In this document: positions 23,335-32,275 of the stretch, one piece after another | Layout: each line of letters starts with the position of its first letter | Position numbering within the stretch: position 1 is the first letter of the stretch | Assembly (NCBI GenBank): GCA_958510825.1 | Contig: OY294044.1 | Span: 45,906,626-45,970,625, forward strand | Origin: Brachypterus glaber | Lineage: Eukaryota; Arthropoda; Insecta; Coleoptera; Kateretidae | Length of the DNA: 64,000 nucleotides | Direction: 5' to 3' | The notes under the pieces: generated by a model | Database searches by the model: none | Told to the model about the DNA's origin: nothing | What the model saw: the letters and a program-made list of their open reading frames with translations, nothing else | Made by a program: the position numbers and the translations under genes

Positions 23335-23905
23335 TATAAAAAAAGTTATGTCCAGAAACAATTTATTATATTTTGGGGAGAAGGGGGTCAGGGGAAAAAT
23401 GATAATAAAAGATTTTGTCTAATTTTATATTATCTTTTAGGTGTTTTTTTAAATTTTTCTTCTATTGGGAATACTAAAAAAGTTATGCCCAGAAACAATT
23501 TATTACCTTTAAGGGAGATGGGGGGGAGGTCATGGAAAAAAATGATAATAACTTTTTTTATGTAATTTTATTTTATTATAACTTTTCGGTGGTTTTTTAA
23601 TTTTTCTTCTATTGTGAATAATAAAGAAGTTATGTTCAGAAACTTTTTTTTTTTACATTTTTGGGGAGGGGTGGAGGGATAGAAAAAAATAATAATTTTT
23701 TTTTTGTAATTTACTTTACCTTTTTATGTGGTTTTTTAAACTTTCTTCTGTTGTGAATAATAAGAAAGTTATGTCTAGAAACAATTTTTTACATTTTGTG
23801 AGAGAGAGGGGGAGGGCGCTGGGAAAAAATGATAAAAACATTTTGTATGTAGTTTTATTTGGTTTGTAAATTTTTCTTCTATTGTAAATAATAAAAAAAT
23901 TACGA
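23335..23905. repeat. Degenerate tandem array, period about 132-147 bp, four units
   Basis: AAGTTATGTCCAGAAACAAT or variants recur at about 23343, 23480, 23628, 23766 and, weaker, 23898. Each unit continues with a G-rich patch (GGGGAGAAGGGGG type), then AAAAATGATAATAA, then TTTTTCTTCTATTGTGAATA. The array runs straight into a family A-like block, so it probably expanded from part of that family. Confidence 0.85.
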
Positions 23906-24060
23906 CTAAAACAAAAGTTTAACCCCCCTTTTGCCCCCCTTTCTCCCAACTGATTTTGTTCAAATACAAAAATACATCTGCATACCAAATTTCAAGTCAC
24001 TAGCTCAAGGCGTTCTTAAGTTATCGTGGATACAGACAGACAGACAGATATTTTTTTTTG
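23906..24060 (+). repeat. Family A-related fragment
   Basis: CAAATTTCAAGTCACTAGCT, then GTTCTTAAGTTATCGTGGAT and a (CAGA)n run at 24028-24048 match the 'gataactc...gacagacaga' block of family A and the fragment at 16440-16525. Confidence 0.55.
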
Positions 24061-24166
24061 CTTATTTTGATTTTTCTTTACGTTTCAGGAAAAAATTATG
24101 TAGATAATTTAAGCAAAAAAAAATTGATGCGCAGTACTATCATAAAATTAATAATACTTTTAGTTA

Positions 24167-24600
24167 AGGTTGATTTATGCAATATTTTACGAAGCTAACT
24201 AAAAATGTAATTAATTTTTAGTCTAATCTGCGCATTCTTGCTTATAATTATAAGCAAGAATTATAATTATAATAATAATAATATAATAATAATTATAATT
24301 AACGGAAGAACTAAAAATTTAATTAATTTTATAACTACACAGCATGCTTGGTTGTAACTCCAATATTAAATAAATATTGATTCTGGCATAATTATTACTA
24401 CTACTAACTAACGCCTTTCTGTTCTTTTTATTGGCCAAAAAGTAACCTGGCCAATAAAAAGGACAGAACGGCTTAGTTCAGTTAGTGATAATTATGCCTG
24501 AATCAGATACTTATAAGACATAAAATTAATTATATTTCTCGTTAGCTTCGCTATGCATAAATGAACCTTTAGCTTCGTTTTTTGCATAAATCAACCTTAA
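24167..24600. mobile_element. Inverted-repeat element enclosing a second, smaller one
   Basis: Outer arms: TAAGGTTGATTTATGCAA...TTACGAAGCTAA on the left, TTTAGCTTCG...TTGCATAAATCAACCTTAA on the right. The left arm is followed by an AT-only palindrome (ATTCTTGCTTATAATTATAA, 24233 on). The right arm contains a repeat of GTTAGCTTCGCTATGCATAA, giving two partial copies of its own end. Confidence 0.7.
24378..24506. mobile_element. Palindromic MITE nested in the element above
   Basis: TTGATTCTGGCATAATTATT and GATAATTATGCCTGAATCAG are inverted. The inner arms CTGTTCTTTTTATTGGCC and GGCCAATAAAAAGGACAG pair almost perfectly, leaving a loop of about 14 bases. Confidence 0.8.
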
Positions 24601-24606
24601 GTAAAA

Positions 24607-25490
24607 TAAACAAGATTAAATTAGTAAATTCAGGCCCTTTCCTAAGTAATAAATAATTCACTTTACTTGTTTTAGTTACTGAATTAAAAAATTTACTATA
24701 AAAAATTAACATTTTAGTACTACCAAACTGTATTGTTAGTAAACAGTTAAGTACCAATATTACTGTACTATAAAATTACAGAAACAATACCTACTCCAAG
24801 GCCGATGCACTTTTTATTACGTTTATATTACTGTCGAAATCAAGTAATTATTTTTTCAATGGAAACTTTTTATTACATCAATAAAACACAATTAACTTGA
24901 TTTAAAACAAGCGTGTAATATGCTAAAATTTTAAATGTAAAACAATAATATTATTTAAACGGATATTATGGGGTTTAAATTGTATCACGGACTGATGTTT
25001 CGAATGGACGTTAGGCAACTTAAATTTAGGTCTTCAATATCAACCCAAAAAGAAAATTCCCTAATAATATTATATTTGGATTTTACACAGGTCAACAAAT
25101 GTGCATTATATGCAAAATTATTAAAGAATACATAAAACAGCTTATTAAACACAAAAACAAGTACAAAATCTTTACACACAACGTTGTATTTATTATCAAT
25201 GACTGTCAAATTAAGGAGTGCGTCATAGTAGGTTCCCTAGGAAACTTTAGACCTACTGTACACATAGCTGTGTAAAAATTAAAAAAAAAATAGTTTTTTA
25301 TTAAAAAAAAAACAAATATCATACCTTAATGTAATTTAAAATATAATCTAAAATGTTATTTTTACCTAAAATATGTATAATTTTATTTTAAAACAATAAT
25401 AATTATACTTTTATCTCTTTCTGTAGAACTTCTCTCTTTATCTAATCTAAATAGACGGCAGGCCATTATTCGGAATATTACTCTGAGAAA
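24607..25490. other. AT-rich intergenic, nothing recognised
   Basis: No repeats or coding features could be supported. Two small minus-strand frames here have no recognisable features. Confidence 0.4.
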
Positions 25491-25495
25491 AATTC

Positions 25496-25525
25496 CACAT
25501 GAGTGTCACATGTGACACTCATGTG
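25496..25525. repeat. Perfect 30-bp palindrome
   Basis: CACATGAGTGTCACA is followed immediately by its exact reverse complement, with no loop. The inner word TCACATGTGA is repeated once more just downstream (25526-25535). It lies in a short island that is less AT-rich than its surroundings. Confidence 0.85.
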
Positions 25526-25636
25526 TCACATGTGACTACTGCCAATAAAACGATAATGTTCAAAAAATAAAATAAAAAAAATACAAATAAAAAAAATAAA
25601 AATAAAAAAGTTGTGAGATATTTTACATAAAAGGGT

Positions 25637-26525
25637 ATTCGCCATAATTAAAATTGTAATATTTTAAAATTGGCGAAGTCCCGAAAAATACTATGCCAAA
25701 TCACCAAATGCACACCCTGTGTAACTTAAATTGGAATCAGTTTCCATGCTCAATTATTGTATTATTCATGGATACTACATTGTATTTTAAATTACACAGG
25801 ACCAAAAAATTTTCTGTCGATTGTGTATTGTTGTCCGTTTTGGCCCATCACGTCTTGATTTTTTTTTAACTAGGAAAAACCAATAATTTTTTCCTTTCGA
25901 AAATTTTATTTTGCTCATATTTTACAAAGTATTAAACTGAAGTTATTATATGACTGTATTTTTGGAATCAGCGCGTCGACATCTATCGACATGAATTTTT
26001 TTTTTATAAAATATCCAGACGATGACCATATCTCAGTTTTTTTTTTAAATTATGTCAATAGATCTCGACGCGCTGATTTCAAAAATACAGTCATATAATA
26101 CCTTCAGATTAATAATTTGGAAAATATCGAAATAAAATTTTCGAAAGGAAAAAATAATTGTTTTTTCGTATTTAAAAAAAAAACCTGACGTGATGGGCCA
26201 ACACGGACGACGGATTCGTGTTCAGCTACCAAAAATACACATAGAAAACCATTTCTGATCCTGGTTAATCGACAGAAAACATTGTTTATTTATTTACAAA
26301 TCCTACAGATCCAATGGATCAAATTACAGGGTCTGGTAAAAAAAATATAAGTTGTTGGTCCTGTGTAATTTATAATACAATATATAGTATCCATTTATGA
26401 AAAAATAATTGTGCATAGAAATTGATTCCAATTTAAGTTACACAGGGTGTGCATTTAGTGATTTGGCCTAGTATTTTTCGGGACTTCACCAGTTTTAAAA
26501 TATTACAATTTTAATTATGGCGAAT
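25637..26525. mobile_element. Long fold-back palindrome (about 890 bp)
   Basis: The outer arms ATTCGCCATAATTAAAATTG and CAATTTTAATTATGGCGAAT are exact inverses. Pairing continues through AGTCCCGAAAAATACTATGC, GGTGATTTGG-type, CACACCCTGTGTAACTTAAA, TGGCCCATCACGTC and CAGCGCGTCGA, covering most of the element to a centre near 26000-26050. About 150 bp at 26210-26360 on the right has no mirror and looks like a later insertion. No coding frame. Confidence 0.88.
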
Positions 26526-27172
26526 ATGGTCAATCGACAGAAAAAATTGTTGTCCTGTGTTATTTTACTGTATGATACATTATTATACAATATGAGTGAA
26601 CAATTTAAATTAATTGTTTAATGGTTTGTATATTGTATCTACTCATTTGAAACGGATACAAATTTGAAATAAATTATGCAATAATAATGTAAACTTTGCT
26701 ATGCTTTATTAAATATGCAAAATAAAAATCTGGACCCCGGAGGTAAACGACACCATGTCACAAAAACGTAATTTTGCAGGAGAGCAAGTTTTCGATTATT
26801 TTTTAACATTAAATGCATGGGCATGGTTTTCTTTTCCATTGTATTATTTCCGTTATTTATGGTAACTGGACATATTGCCCTGTATATAAAGTGAAAAATG
26901 CATATCAAGGACCTAGTGATAACTCTATGTCACAAGTCACAATTGAGACACTTTGGTAGGTAAGGGATATAGTGAATTAACACTATTAACGTAAATAAAG
27001 GTATTCTCAACATTTTTACAAGCTTAATATAAACTTCACGACTTGTTTTATAATTAATTAATTTTTTATCAACAAATAATATTAACAACTGTTTTTACAT
27101 TGATTTGTAATAATTTTTACCTTGAACTATATACCATGTTAAATTTAGTTTAGGCATATAATATACTATTAC
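26526..27172. other. AT-rich intergenic, nothing recognised
   Basis: No repeat ends or coding features found. Confidence 0.4.
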
Positions 27173-27545
27173 CACAGGTCGGATGGAAGTAGCCATTACC
27201 GGGGGCATGCAAAAATTAGAATTAAAAAAAACTCTTTTTTCAAGTAAATAGACACTTTAAACAATTTTTCACCAAGTAGAATGTCATGTCGACGCTGTTA
27301 ATACTCAGTGAGTCACTTGGTCATGGTACATGACTCGTGGAGAAAGACTTATTTTTTTTTTTGAAAATTGTTTCCCTTTTTAAAAAACGAATAATTAATA
27401 AAAAAAACACAATATTTTTGTATTAACTATACGTTTTTTGAAAAGAGAAACAATTTTCAAAAAAAAAATATGTCCTTCTCCATGAGTCATGGACCATGAC
27501 TAAGTGACTCACTGAGTATTAACAGCGTCGACATGACATTCCGCT

Positions 27546-27724
27546 TGGTAAACAATATTAGATTTTAAGCTTTCACGGCCATTAAGATATAAAGAACTTT
27601 CACTTTCGGGTTTAGACCGTGTTAATGGATTTTCACTTTCCGACGTTTCGTCTCTTACTACTAGAGACATCTTCAGGGATTAATCTGAAAGTTTCAGTGA
27701 AAGTTCTTTATATGGTAAACAATA
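27546..27724 (-). mobile_element. 155-bp insertion with 12-bp target duplications; candidate Penelope-like fragment
   Basis: The insertion 27558-27712 is bracketed by TGGTAAACAATA (27546-27557 and 27713-27724). Removing it and one duplicate restores a right arm matching the left arm of the enclosing fold-back, which proves a separate later insertion. It has no terminal inverted repeat of DNA-transposon type, but an inverted pair AGAACTTTCACTTTC / GTGAAAGTTCT lies near its ends. On the minus strand it carries a hammerhead-like core. Duplications of variable length around 12 bp suit target-primed retrotransposition. Confidence 0.7.
27641..27676 (-). ncRNA. Candidate small hammerhead ribozyme (Penelope-associated type)
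   Basis: On the minus strand the order is CTGAAGA, U, a stem arm GTCTCT, loop AGTAGTA, the matching arm AGAGAC, then GAAACGTC. CTGANGA and GAAA are the two conserved strands of the hammerhead core, and GTC is a permitted cleavage triplet. Just outside, TCC before CTGA can pair with GGA after GTC (short stem I). Stem III reduces to ACGT, which cannot close on itself but is self-complementary and could pair between two molecules, as reported for small hammerheads of Penelope-like elements that act as dimers. One extra U next to the core departs from the consensus. Activity is unknown. Confidence 0.55.
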
Positions 27725-27834
27725 GTTTAAAGTGTCTATTTACTTGAAAAAAGAGTTTTTTTAAATTCTAATTTTTAGATGCCCCCGGTAATGGATACTT
27801 CGATCCGACCCGTGACTTTTACTGTGTTGTTATT

Positions 27835-28530
27835 ATACCAGGTGCTAAAATATGCCTTTTATAATATAGCAATTCTAACAAGCTCTTTGTACTATTCATA
27901 GCGCGTAGCGCTAGATTAGTATTATACGCTAGTTTTGAATTTCCCAAAATCGCCAAAAAACGTCCTAGATAAAAAATTAGATACAAATGTGTTTCATGAA
28001 ACTGTCTGTCTGATGTCACATTTTTTGTAGACACGATAACTCGAGAACGAATAACAGGTAGACTGAAAATTTTCAGGAAAAATCAAGTTCTATGAGGGGA
28101 AGATCCCTATTGTTTTTGAAAGTAATCCCCCCAAAAACAAAAAAGTTATGGATGGTTAAACTTTTTTTAGGAAAAATTACTTTTATTAAATAAATCCTTA
28201 CATAGGCATTAATTCTACCAATTTTGAAAGTAAACCCCATAAAAAAAAGAAGTTATGTCCAAACTTTTTTTAAAAATGAAAAACTATCATCAAAAAACAT
28301 CAAAAGTTTTTCATTTTTCGCAAAAAGAAAATAAAAATATTTTTTTTAAATATTTTTTTTATTTTTTAGTTTTTCAGAAGATCTCTTTAATTTTTTTAAA
28401 GTTTTTTTTTATTTTTTTCTGATTTTTTTTTATAATTATGTATTTGGGAAAGTGCAATATACCATTTACTGTGAATAGTATATAATGGAATGCGTAGCAT
28501 TAGATATCTTCACGGCTTGTTTTATACATG
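27835..28530 (+). repeat. Family A repeat, near-complete copy
   Basis: It begins near TTATTATACCAGGTGCTAAA, then CATAGCGCGTAGCGCTAGAT. Next come TGTAGACACGATAACTCGAG, AAAATCAAGTTCTATGAGGG and GGAAGATCCCTATTG, then TTTTGAAAGTAATCCCCCCA and a long A/T-rich middle. The end block is TTTACTGTGAATAGTATATA, then ATGGAATGCGTAGCATTAGA and ATCTTCACGGCTTG. The first and last blocks are partly inverted (ATACCATTCACAG in other copies versus CTGTGAATAGTATA here), so the family may be bounded by subterminal inverted repeats. No coding frame. Confidence 0.8.
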
Positions 28531-28967
28531 AGATTATTCAGTAAAACAAATTTGAACCCCAGATTTACCCCCAAGGATCTAGACTCAAATTGGTAGTAAA
28601 TTAAACATTTTTAAGGCAAAATTATTTCTAAAAATCTTATAATCAAGAAAATCAAGAAAAGGTAAAGTAGTTTAATTTCTTGCATTTCATACTGTTTTTT
28701 CTCTTAACCCCTTCGATACAAAAAATACACCATCAGTTTTAATCGTTTTTCTATTTTGCGACTCTTATAAGCTCATAATCACACGCCTTTTGCGTGTTCT
28801 TATAGGCCCATAAAGAGGTCTCTACTTTTTTTTCTGTTGGGTTGGCAACATACAAAAGCCTATCACTTGACGTTTTGCGTGCAAATGTCAATGTGGATTT
28901 AAAGTTTAATTTTTTACAAAATTTTGTGTTTGGGTTATTTTTTACCGTGTTAAAATTGTGGACTGGT
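28531..28967. other. AT-rich intergenic, nothing firm
   Basis: No repeat ends or coding signal. The sequence immediately before 28968 resembles that before 344 only loosely. Confidence 0.4.
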
Positions 28968-29242
28968 TAATTGCAGTGAAAAGAGATGACTGTAAAATAT
29001 ATCAAAATATCATTTGTTCTTAGAATTTTAAACATAGTGTAAACTGTAATGCCAACCCAAAACAAAAATCCCTAAATCAGTCATCAATTAAAATGTAATT
29101 TTTTTAAAATTTATAGTAAAATAGAAAAAATTGTATAAAGCACTCGTTTCATAACACGTTTTTAGCGCACTAGTACACTAGCACAAAACTTGTACTCGTG
29201 CGCTAAAAACGTATGTTATGAAACTAGTACTTTAATATACTA
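28968..29242 (+). repeat. Dispersed repeat, copy 2 of 2 (partner 344-640)
   Basis: Nearly identical to 344-640 from TAATTGCAGTGAA to CTTTAATATACTA. It differs by short deletions and by CACGTTTTTAGCGCACTAGT where the other copy has a GCCGCAAGCGGC hairpin. Confidence 0.8.
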
Positions 29243-29259
29243 CGCTGTTAAGCGTTACG

Positions 29260-29460
29260 CATAAGCGGTCGGAAAGTGACAATCAGCTGATATTACATAT
29301 CTGCAGTTAAAAAAATATTAAACGTCAAACACAAAACGTCAAATTGACAAATTAATTTTAAGACAATTTTTGCATTTTTTGGGTGTTTAGGTGTTAGGTC
29401 GAAGGAGAATAGTATACGCACCTATTTTTTAGCACTAAAATAGGTTTGCGTATACTATTA
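29260..29460 (-). repeat. Repeat shared with 54540-54735, ending in a strong hairpin
   Basis: GTCGGAAAGTGACAATCAGC, ATATCTGCAG and TTAGGTCGAAGGAGAATAGT correspond to the reverse complement of 54540-54720 (TATTTTTCCTACGACCTAAC, GCAGATATGTAAAATCAGCT). 29408-29459 is a 52-base hairpin: AATAGTATACGCACCTATTT pairs with AAATAGGTTTGCGTATACTA across a loop of about ten bases. Confidence 0.75.
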
Positions 29461-29929
29461 AAGTAAAAACCTAAATTATACACTTCTGATTTAAGTGGAT
29501 ATACTTCAAATGAGTCAAACTTCTTTGTGTGGGGTTCTCAAATAATCACATGCATAGTTAAAACTATTTTTAGGTGATAACTAATAAGGCGCCAGAGATT
29601 AGAGAATATTTTGTTTAGATTAATAACTTAAAATAAAATTTGTTTATGATCTCATATTCTATAAAATAGTATGTATTTAGTTGATGACGGCTATTTAAAT
29701 GTCGATATGTAGTAAACACTTACTACATGGTTAAAATTAAGCGTAAAATTATAGTATTTGTGAAAAAAATGTAAATTTATTATATTTTTTTTACAAATGT
29801 GTCTGTAAAATACAGGGTGATAGTGGGTTTCAAGTGTAGTTTTGAGATAAAAAAAGGAATAACACAACAAGAGTGGTCCCAGATTTTCCGTTACTTACTT
29901 GCTAGATTGTTTTCTTTACAATTGGGTAA
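29461..29929. other. AT-rich intergenic, nothing recognised
   Basis: TACAGGGTGATAGTGGGTTT near 29812 resembles a MITE end, but no partner was found. Confidence 0.4.
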
Positions 29930-30265
29930 TAGTTATTTATGGTACTAGTGGGTAAGGTAAGATATTGCCCATGAGAAAATTAACATGCGAGGCGTCAGCC
30001 AAGCAGGTTAATTTTCGAGAGGGCAATATCGGTTTACCCATGAGTGCCATACAAGGTTTTATCCAATAAATAGCTTAGGAATTCATATTTTTATTAAAAA
30101 TTTTAATGACTTTACAAGAAAATAATTTGACAAGTTACAATTGAGTGGGTAAAATAAATAATGATCCAGTCAATAAAGTAAAAGCCACGCGGGGGTTATT
30201 ATTGAGTTTATCTATTTAAAATAAAGCTGGTAATTGTCTTATTATCTGTATGTATTGGATAAAAT
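29930..30265 (+). repeat. Dispersed repeat of about 345 bp, copy 3 of 3, most complete
   Basis: From ATAGTTATTTATGGTACTAG to TGTATTGGATAAAATAAA. It contains GATATTGCCCATGAGAAAAT, AGGCGTCAGCC and GAGGGCAATATC (an internal palindrome of about 70 bp), then AGCTTAGGAATTCATATTTT. Other copies are 9981-10330 (inverted) and 14755-14970. Confidence 0.82.
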
Positions 30266-31346
30266 AAATTTTGAATGAAAACGGCACCTTAAAAATCGGT
30301 CACTTTTTGAACAAATGGCCAAGTCGTTTAAATAATCCCTAAAAATGTAATTTTTACCTTTTTTTTTAAATTATAAAACTATAAAAGTAATAATAATAAT
30401 TTTATAAAATAATTTTTACTTTTCGTAGAATATTTTGTGAAAAAAATCAGTTTACCGTAAAAAGAACAAATAGTTAACACTGAAAAGGTATACCTAGGTA
30501 ATAAATAATAATAATAATAAAAATATAAAATACCTTGTGGGTATTTTATATTTTTTTATATAATCGAAAAAAAAACTGTATAAAACAGGAAGTTTGTTTG
30601 TATATTTGTTTGTTTAACCTCGTACTATTCTACTAAATTAAGCATTCCCTAAGTCCAGGACTAGTGTGAGCTATTAGTAGAGGAAACCATTGGCTTTAAC
30701 TGACTTTATAACCACTTTTTAGTGAGGTCTCTGTTTCACCCGTCGCCTTTGCCAAATTTGAACTATTATTTAACTAAAAAAGGCAATCGGCGTGAGTAAG
30801 AATCATACTCACGCTAAACAACGCGTCGTATATAAATTAGGCGCCTTAACCCGTTTGAATAGTTCTCCCATAGTGGAATTGCATGTTTATCACACCTCGA
30901 TGGACTCGTTTATAGTTATAAAAACTTGCACTTTTACTTACAGTTGCATAAATATATTTTTTATTACTAAGCATTTATTCATACTCATGTACTTTAGTTT
31001 TTACTAAACACAACTATAAACGGAAATTTAAAAGTGAAAGCAAAAACAGGATTTATGTATATTTTTGCAAGTCCGACCCGTGAGTCATTATTTTAAGTGA
31101 GCAATTAAATAAATAAACAATTATTAATATTTAGTTCAATAAAATTGCGGCATGCCAAGGAAACAAGCTGTTATGTAATTACACCACAAGACTAAATATT
31201 GAACACTTGCACATTTGGTAATGCAACTTGTTATCCATGGTTAAAATTACGCAGAACTACATAACATACAACACGACGTTTTGCCTTGAATTTAGTTATA
31301 TAGTCGCATTTTTTTGATAGAACGTACCGTTTGGCTTATACACCCT
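30266..31346. other. AT-rich intergenic, minor hairpins only
   Basis: A short hairpin GCGTGAGTA...CATACTCACGC lies at 30790-30814 and AT-rich (TAA)n runs at 30500-30520. No family member or coding frame could be supported. Confidence 0.4.
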
Positions 31347-31808
31347 TAAGCCCGGTACACAAATGCGTTTTTTTGCCGCGTGGTACCGCAATTGCGTTGT
31401 GTGATATTATAAATGGGCCGCGTTATGCAGAAAGCTACCAACCCACATTGTGAGATCACAGTAGGTTACGGAACATTTTATCCAATATCCTTTACAGGGA
31501 TTGAATTAAAGGTTACATATTTTGTACACGTTCTGATACATGAACAAGTGCAGCAAATGTTTAATTTTAGTGTTTTAGTCAAAACGTTTAAAAGTTATTA
31601 GGGAAAAAATTCAACAATTTACTGTTATCTTACAATGTGGGTCGGTAGCTTTCTGCATAACGCGGCCCAAATATAATTGGGCAATGCGCACATACCTCCG
31701 GCGACGTTGCGACAACGCGCGTCCGTCTTGCCCATTTATATTTATAGTATTACACACCACAATTGCGGTACCGCGCGGCAAAAAAACGCATCTGTGTACC
31801 GGGCCTAA
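31347..31808. mobile_element. MITE with GCCCGGTACACA ends, interrupted by another MITE
   Basis: The left end AAGCCCGGTACACAAATGCG and right end CGCATCTGTGTACCGGGCCT are inverted. TTTTTTTGCCGCG and GTACCGCAATTGCG are also mirrored. The centre holds the nested element 31414-31669 and then a GC-rich segment with CTCCGGCGACGTTGCGACAA, CGCGCGTCCGTCTTG. The GC content stands out in this window. Confidence 0.82.
31414..31669. mobile_element. Nested MITE, copy 2 of 2 (partner 6927-7159)
   Basis: TGGGCCGCGTTATGCAGAAA and TTTCTGCATAACGCGGCCCA are perfect inverses, continuing through CTACCAACCCACATTGTGAG. The interior matches 6927-7159 in reverse orientation. It is inserted between the left end and the GC-rich centre of the enclosing MITE. 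Confidence 0.87.
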
Positions 31809-32275
31809 ATATAAATTATATTATATTATATAATTGGGCAATGCACACATACCTTCGGCGACGTTGCGACAACGCGCGTCCGTCTTGCGTGCATTTATCG
31901 TCGCACTCATTCTGGGACCTCAACGGCGCCGCACACGCAAGTACGGCTACCAGTACATTGTTGTTAATAGAATGGTACACACAGTAGACATGGTACACAC
32001 GGTACACACATCTTCTAAATATACATTTTGTAGAAAATAACAGCAAGAATTGCACGTTTTTTGCGGACAACAACATTTCTGCTGACAGAATGCGTACTAG
32101 CGTCATCTCGCCGCCCAGTGTGTATCTAATTTTGCGGCAGCCACAGCAGTACCGCGGCGGCAAAAAAACGCATTTATGTACTGGGCCTTATAGTATCACA
32201 CACCGCAATTGCGGTAGCGCGGCGGCAACGCGCGGCAAAAAATGCATGTTTTGTGCCGCCATGGCAATTGAAAAA
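31809..32275. mobile_element. Second and third partial copies of the GCCCGGTACACA family
   Basis: TTGGGCAATGCACACATACC, TTCGGCGACGTTGCGACAAC and GCGCGTCCGTCTTG repeat 31679-31729 almost exactly. CGGCGGCAAAAAAACGCATT, then TATGTACTGGGCC is its right terminus (about 32154-32188). 32189-32265 (CACCGCAATTGCGG, GCGGCAACGCGCGGCAAAAA) is another partial terminus. Between them is the unique interior with TACACACGGTACACACA. Open frames on both strands are accidental results of high GC. Confidence 0.72.

Larger units (their letters stand above)
27173..27813. mobile_element. Fold-back element with GGTCGGAT ends, interrupted by a 155-bp insertion
   Basis: Left CAGGTCGGATGGAAGTAGCC, then ATTACCGGGGGCAT; right ATGCCCCCGGTAAT, then GGATACTTCGATCCGACCCG. 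Arms of more than 170 bp pair through TTTACTTGAAAAAAGAGTTT, GTCATGTCGACGCTGTTAAT and GACTCACTGAGTATTAACAG. The right arm is split at 27558-27712. Related ends occur at 47765-49130 in DnaJ intron 4 and, more loosely, around 57830-57955. Confidence 0.87.
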
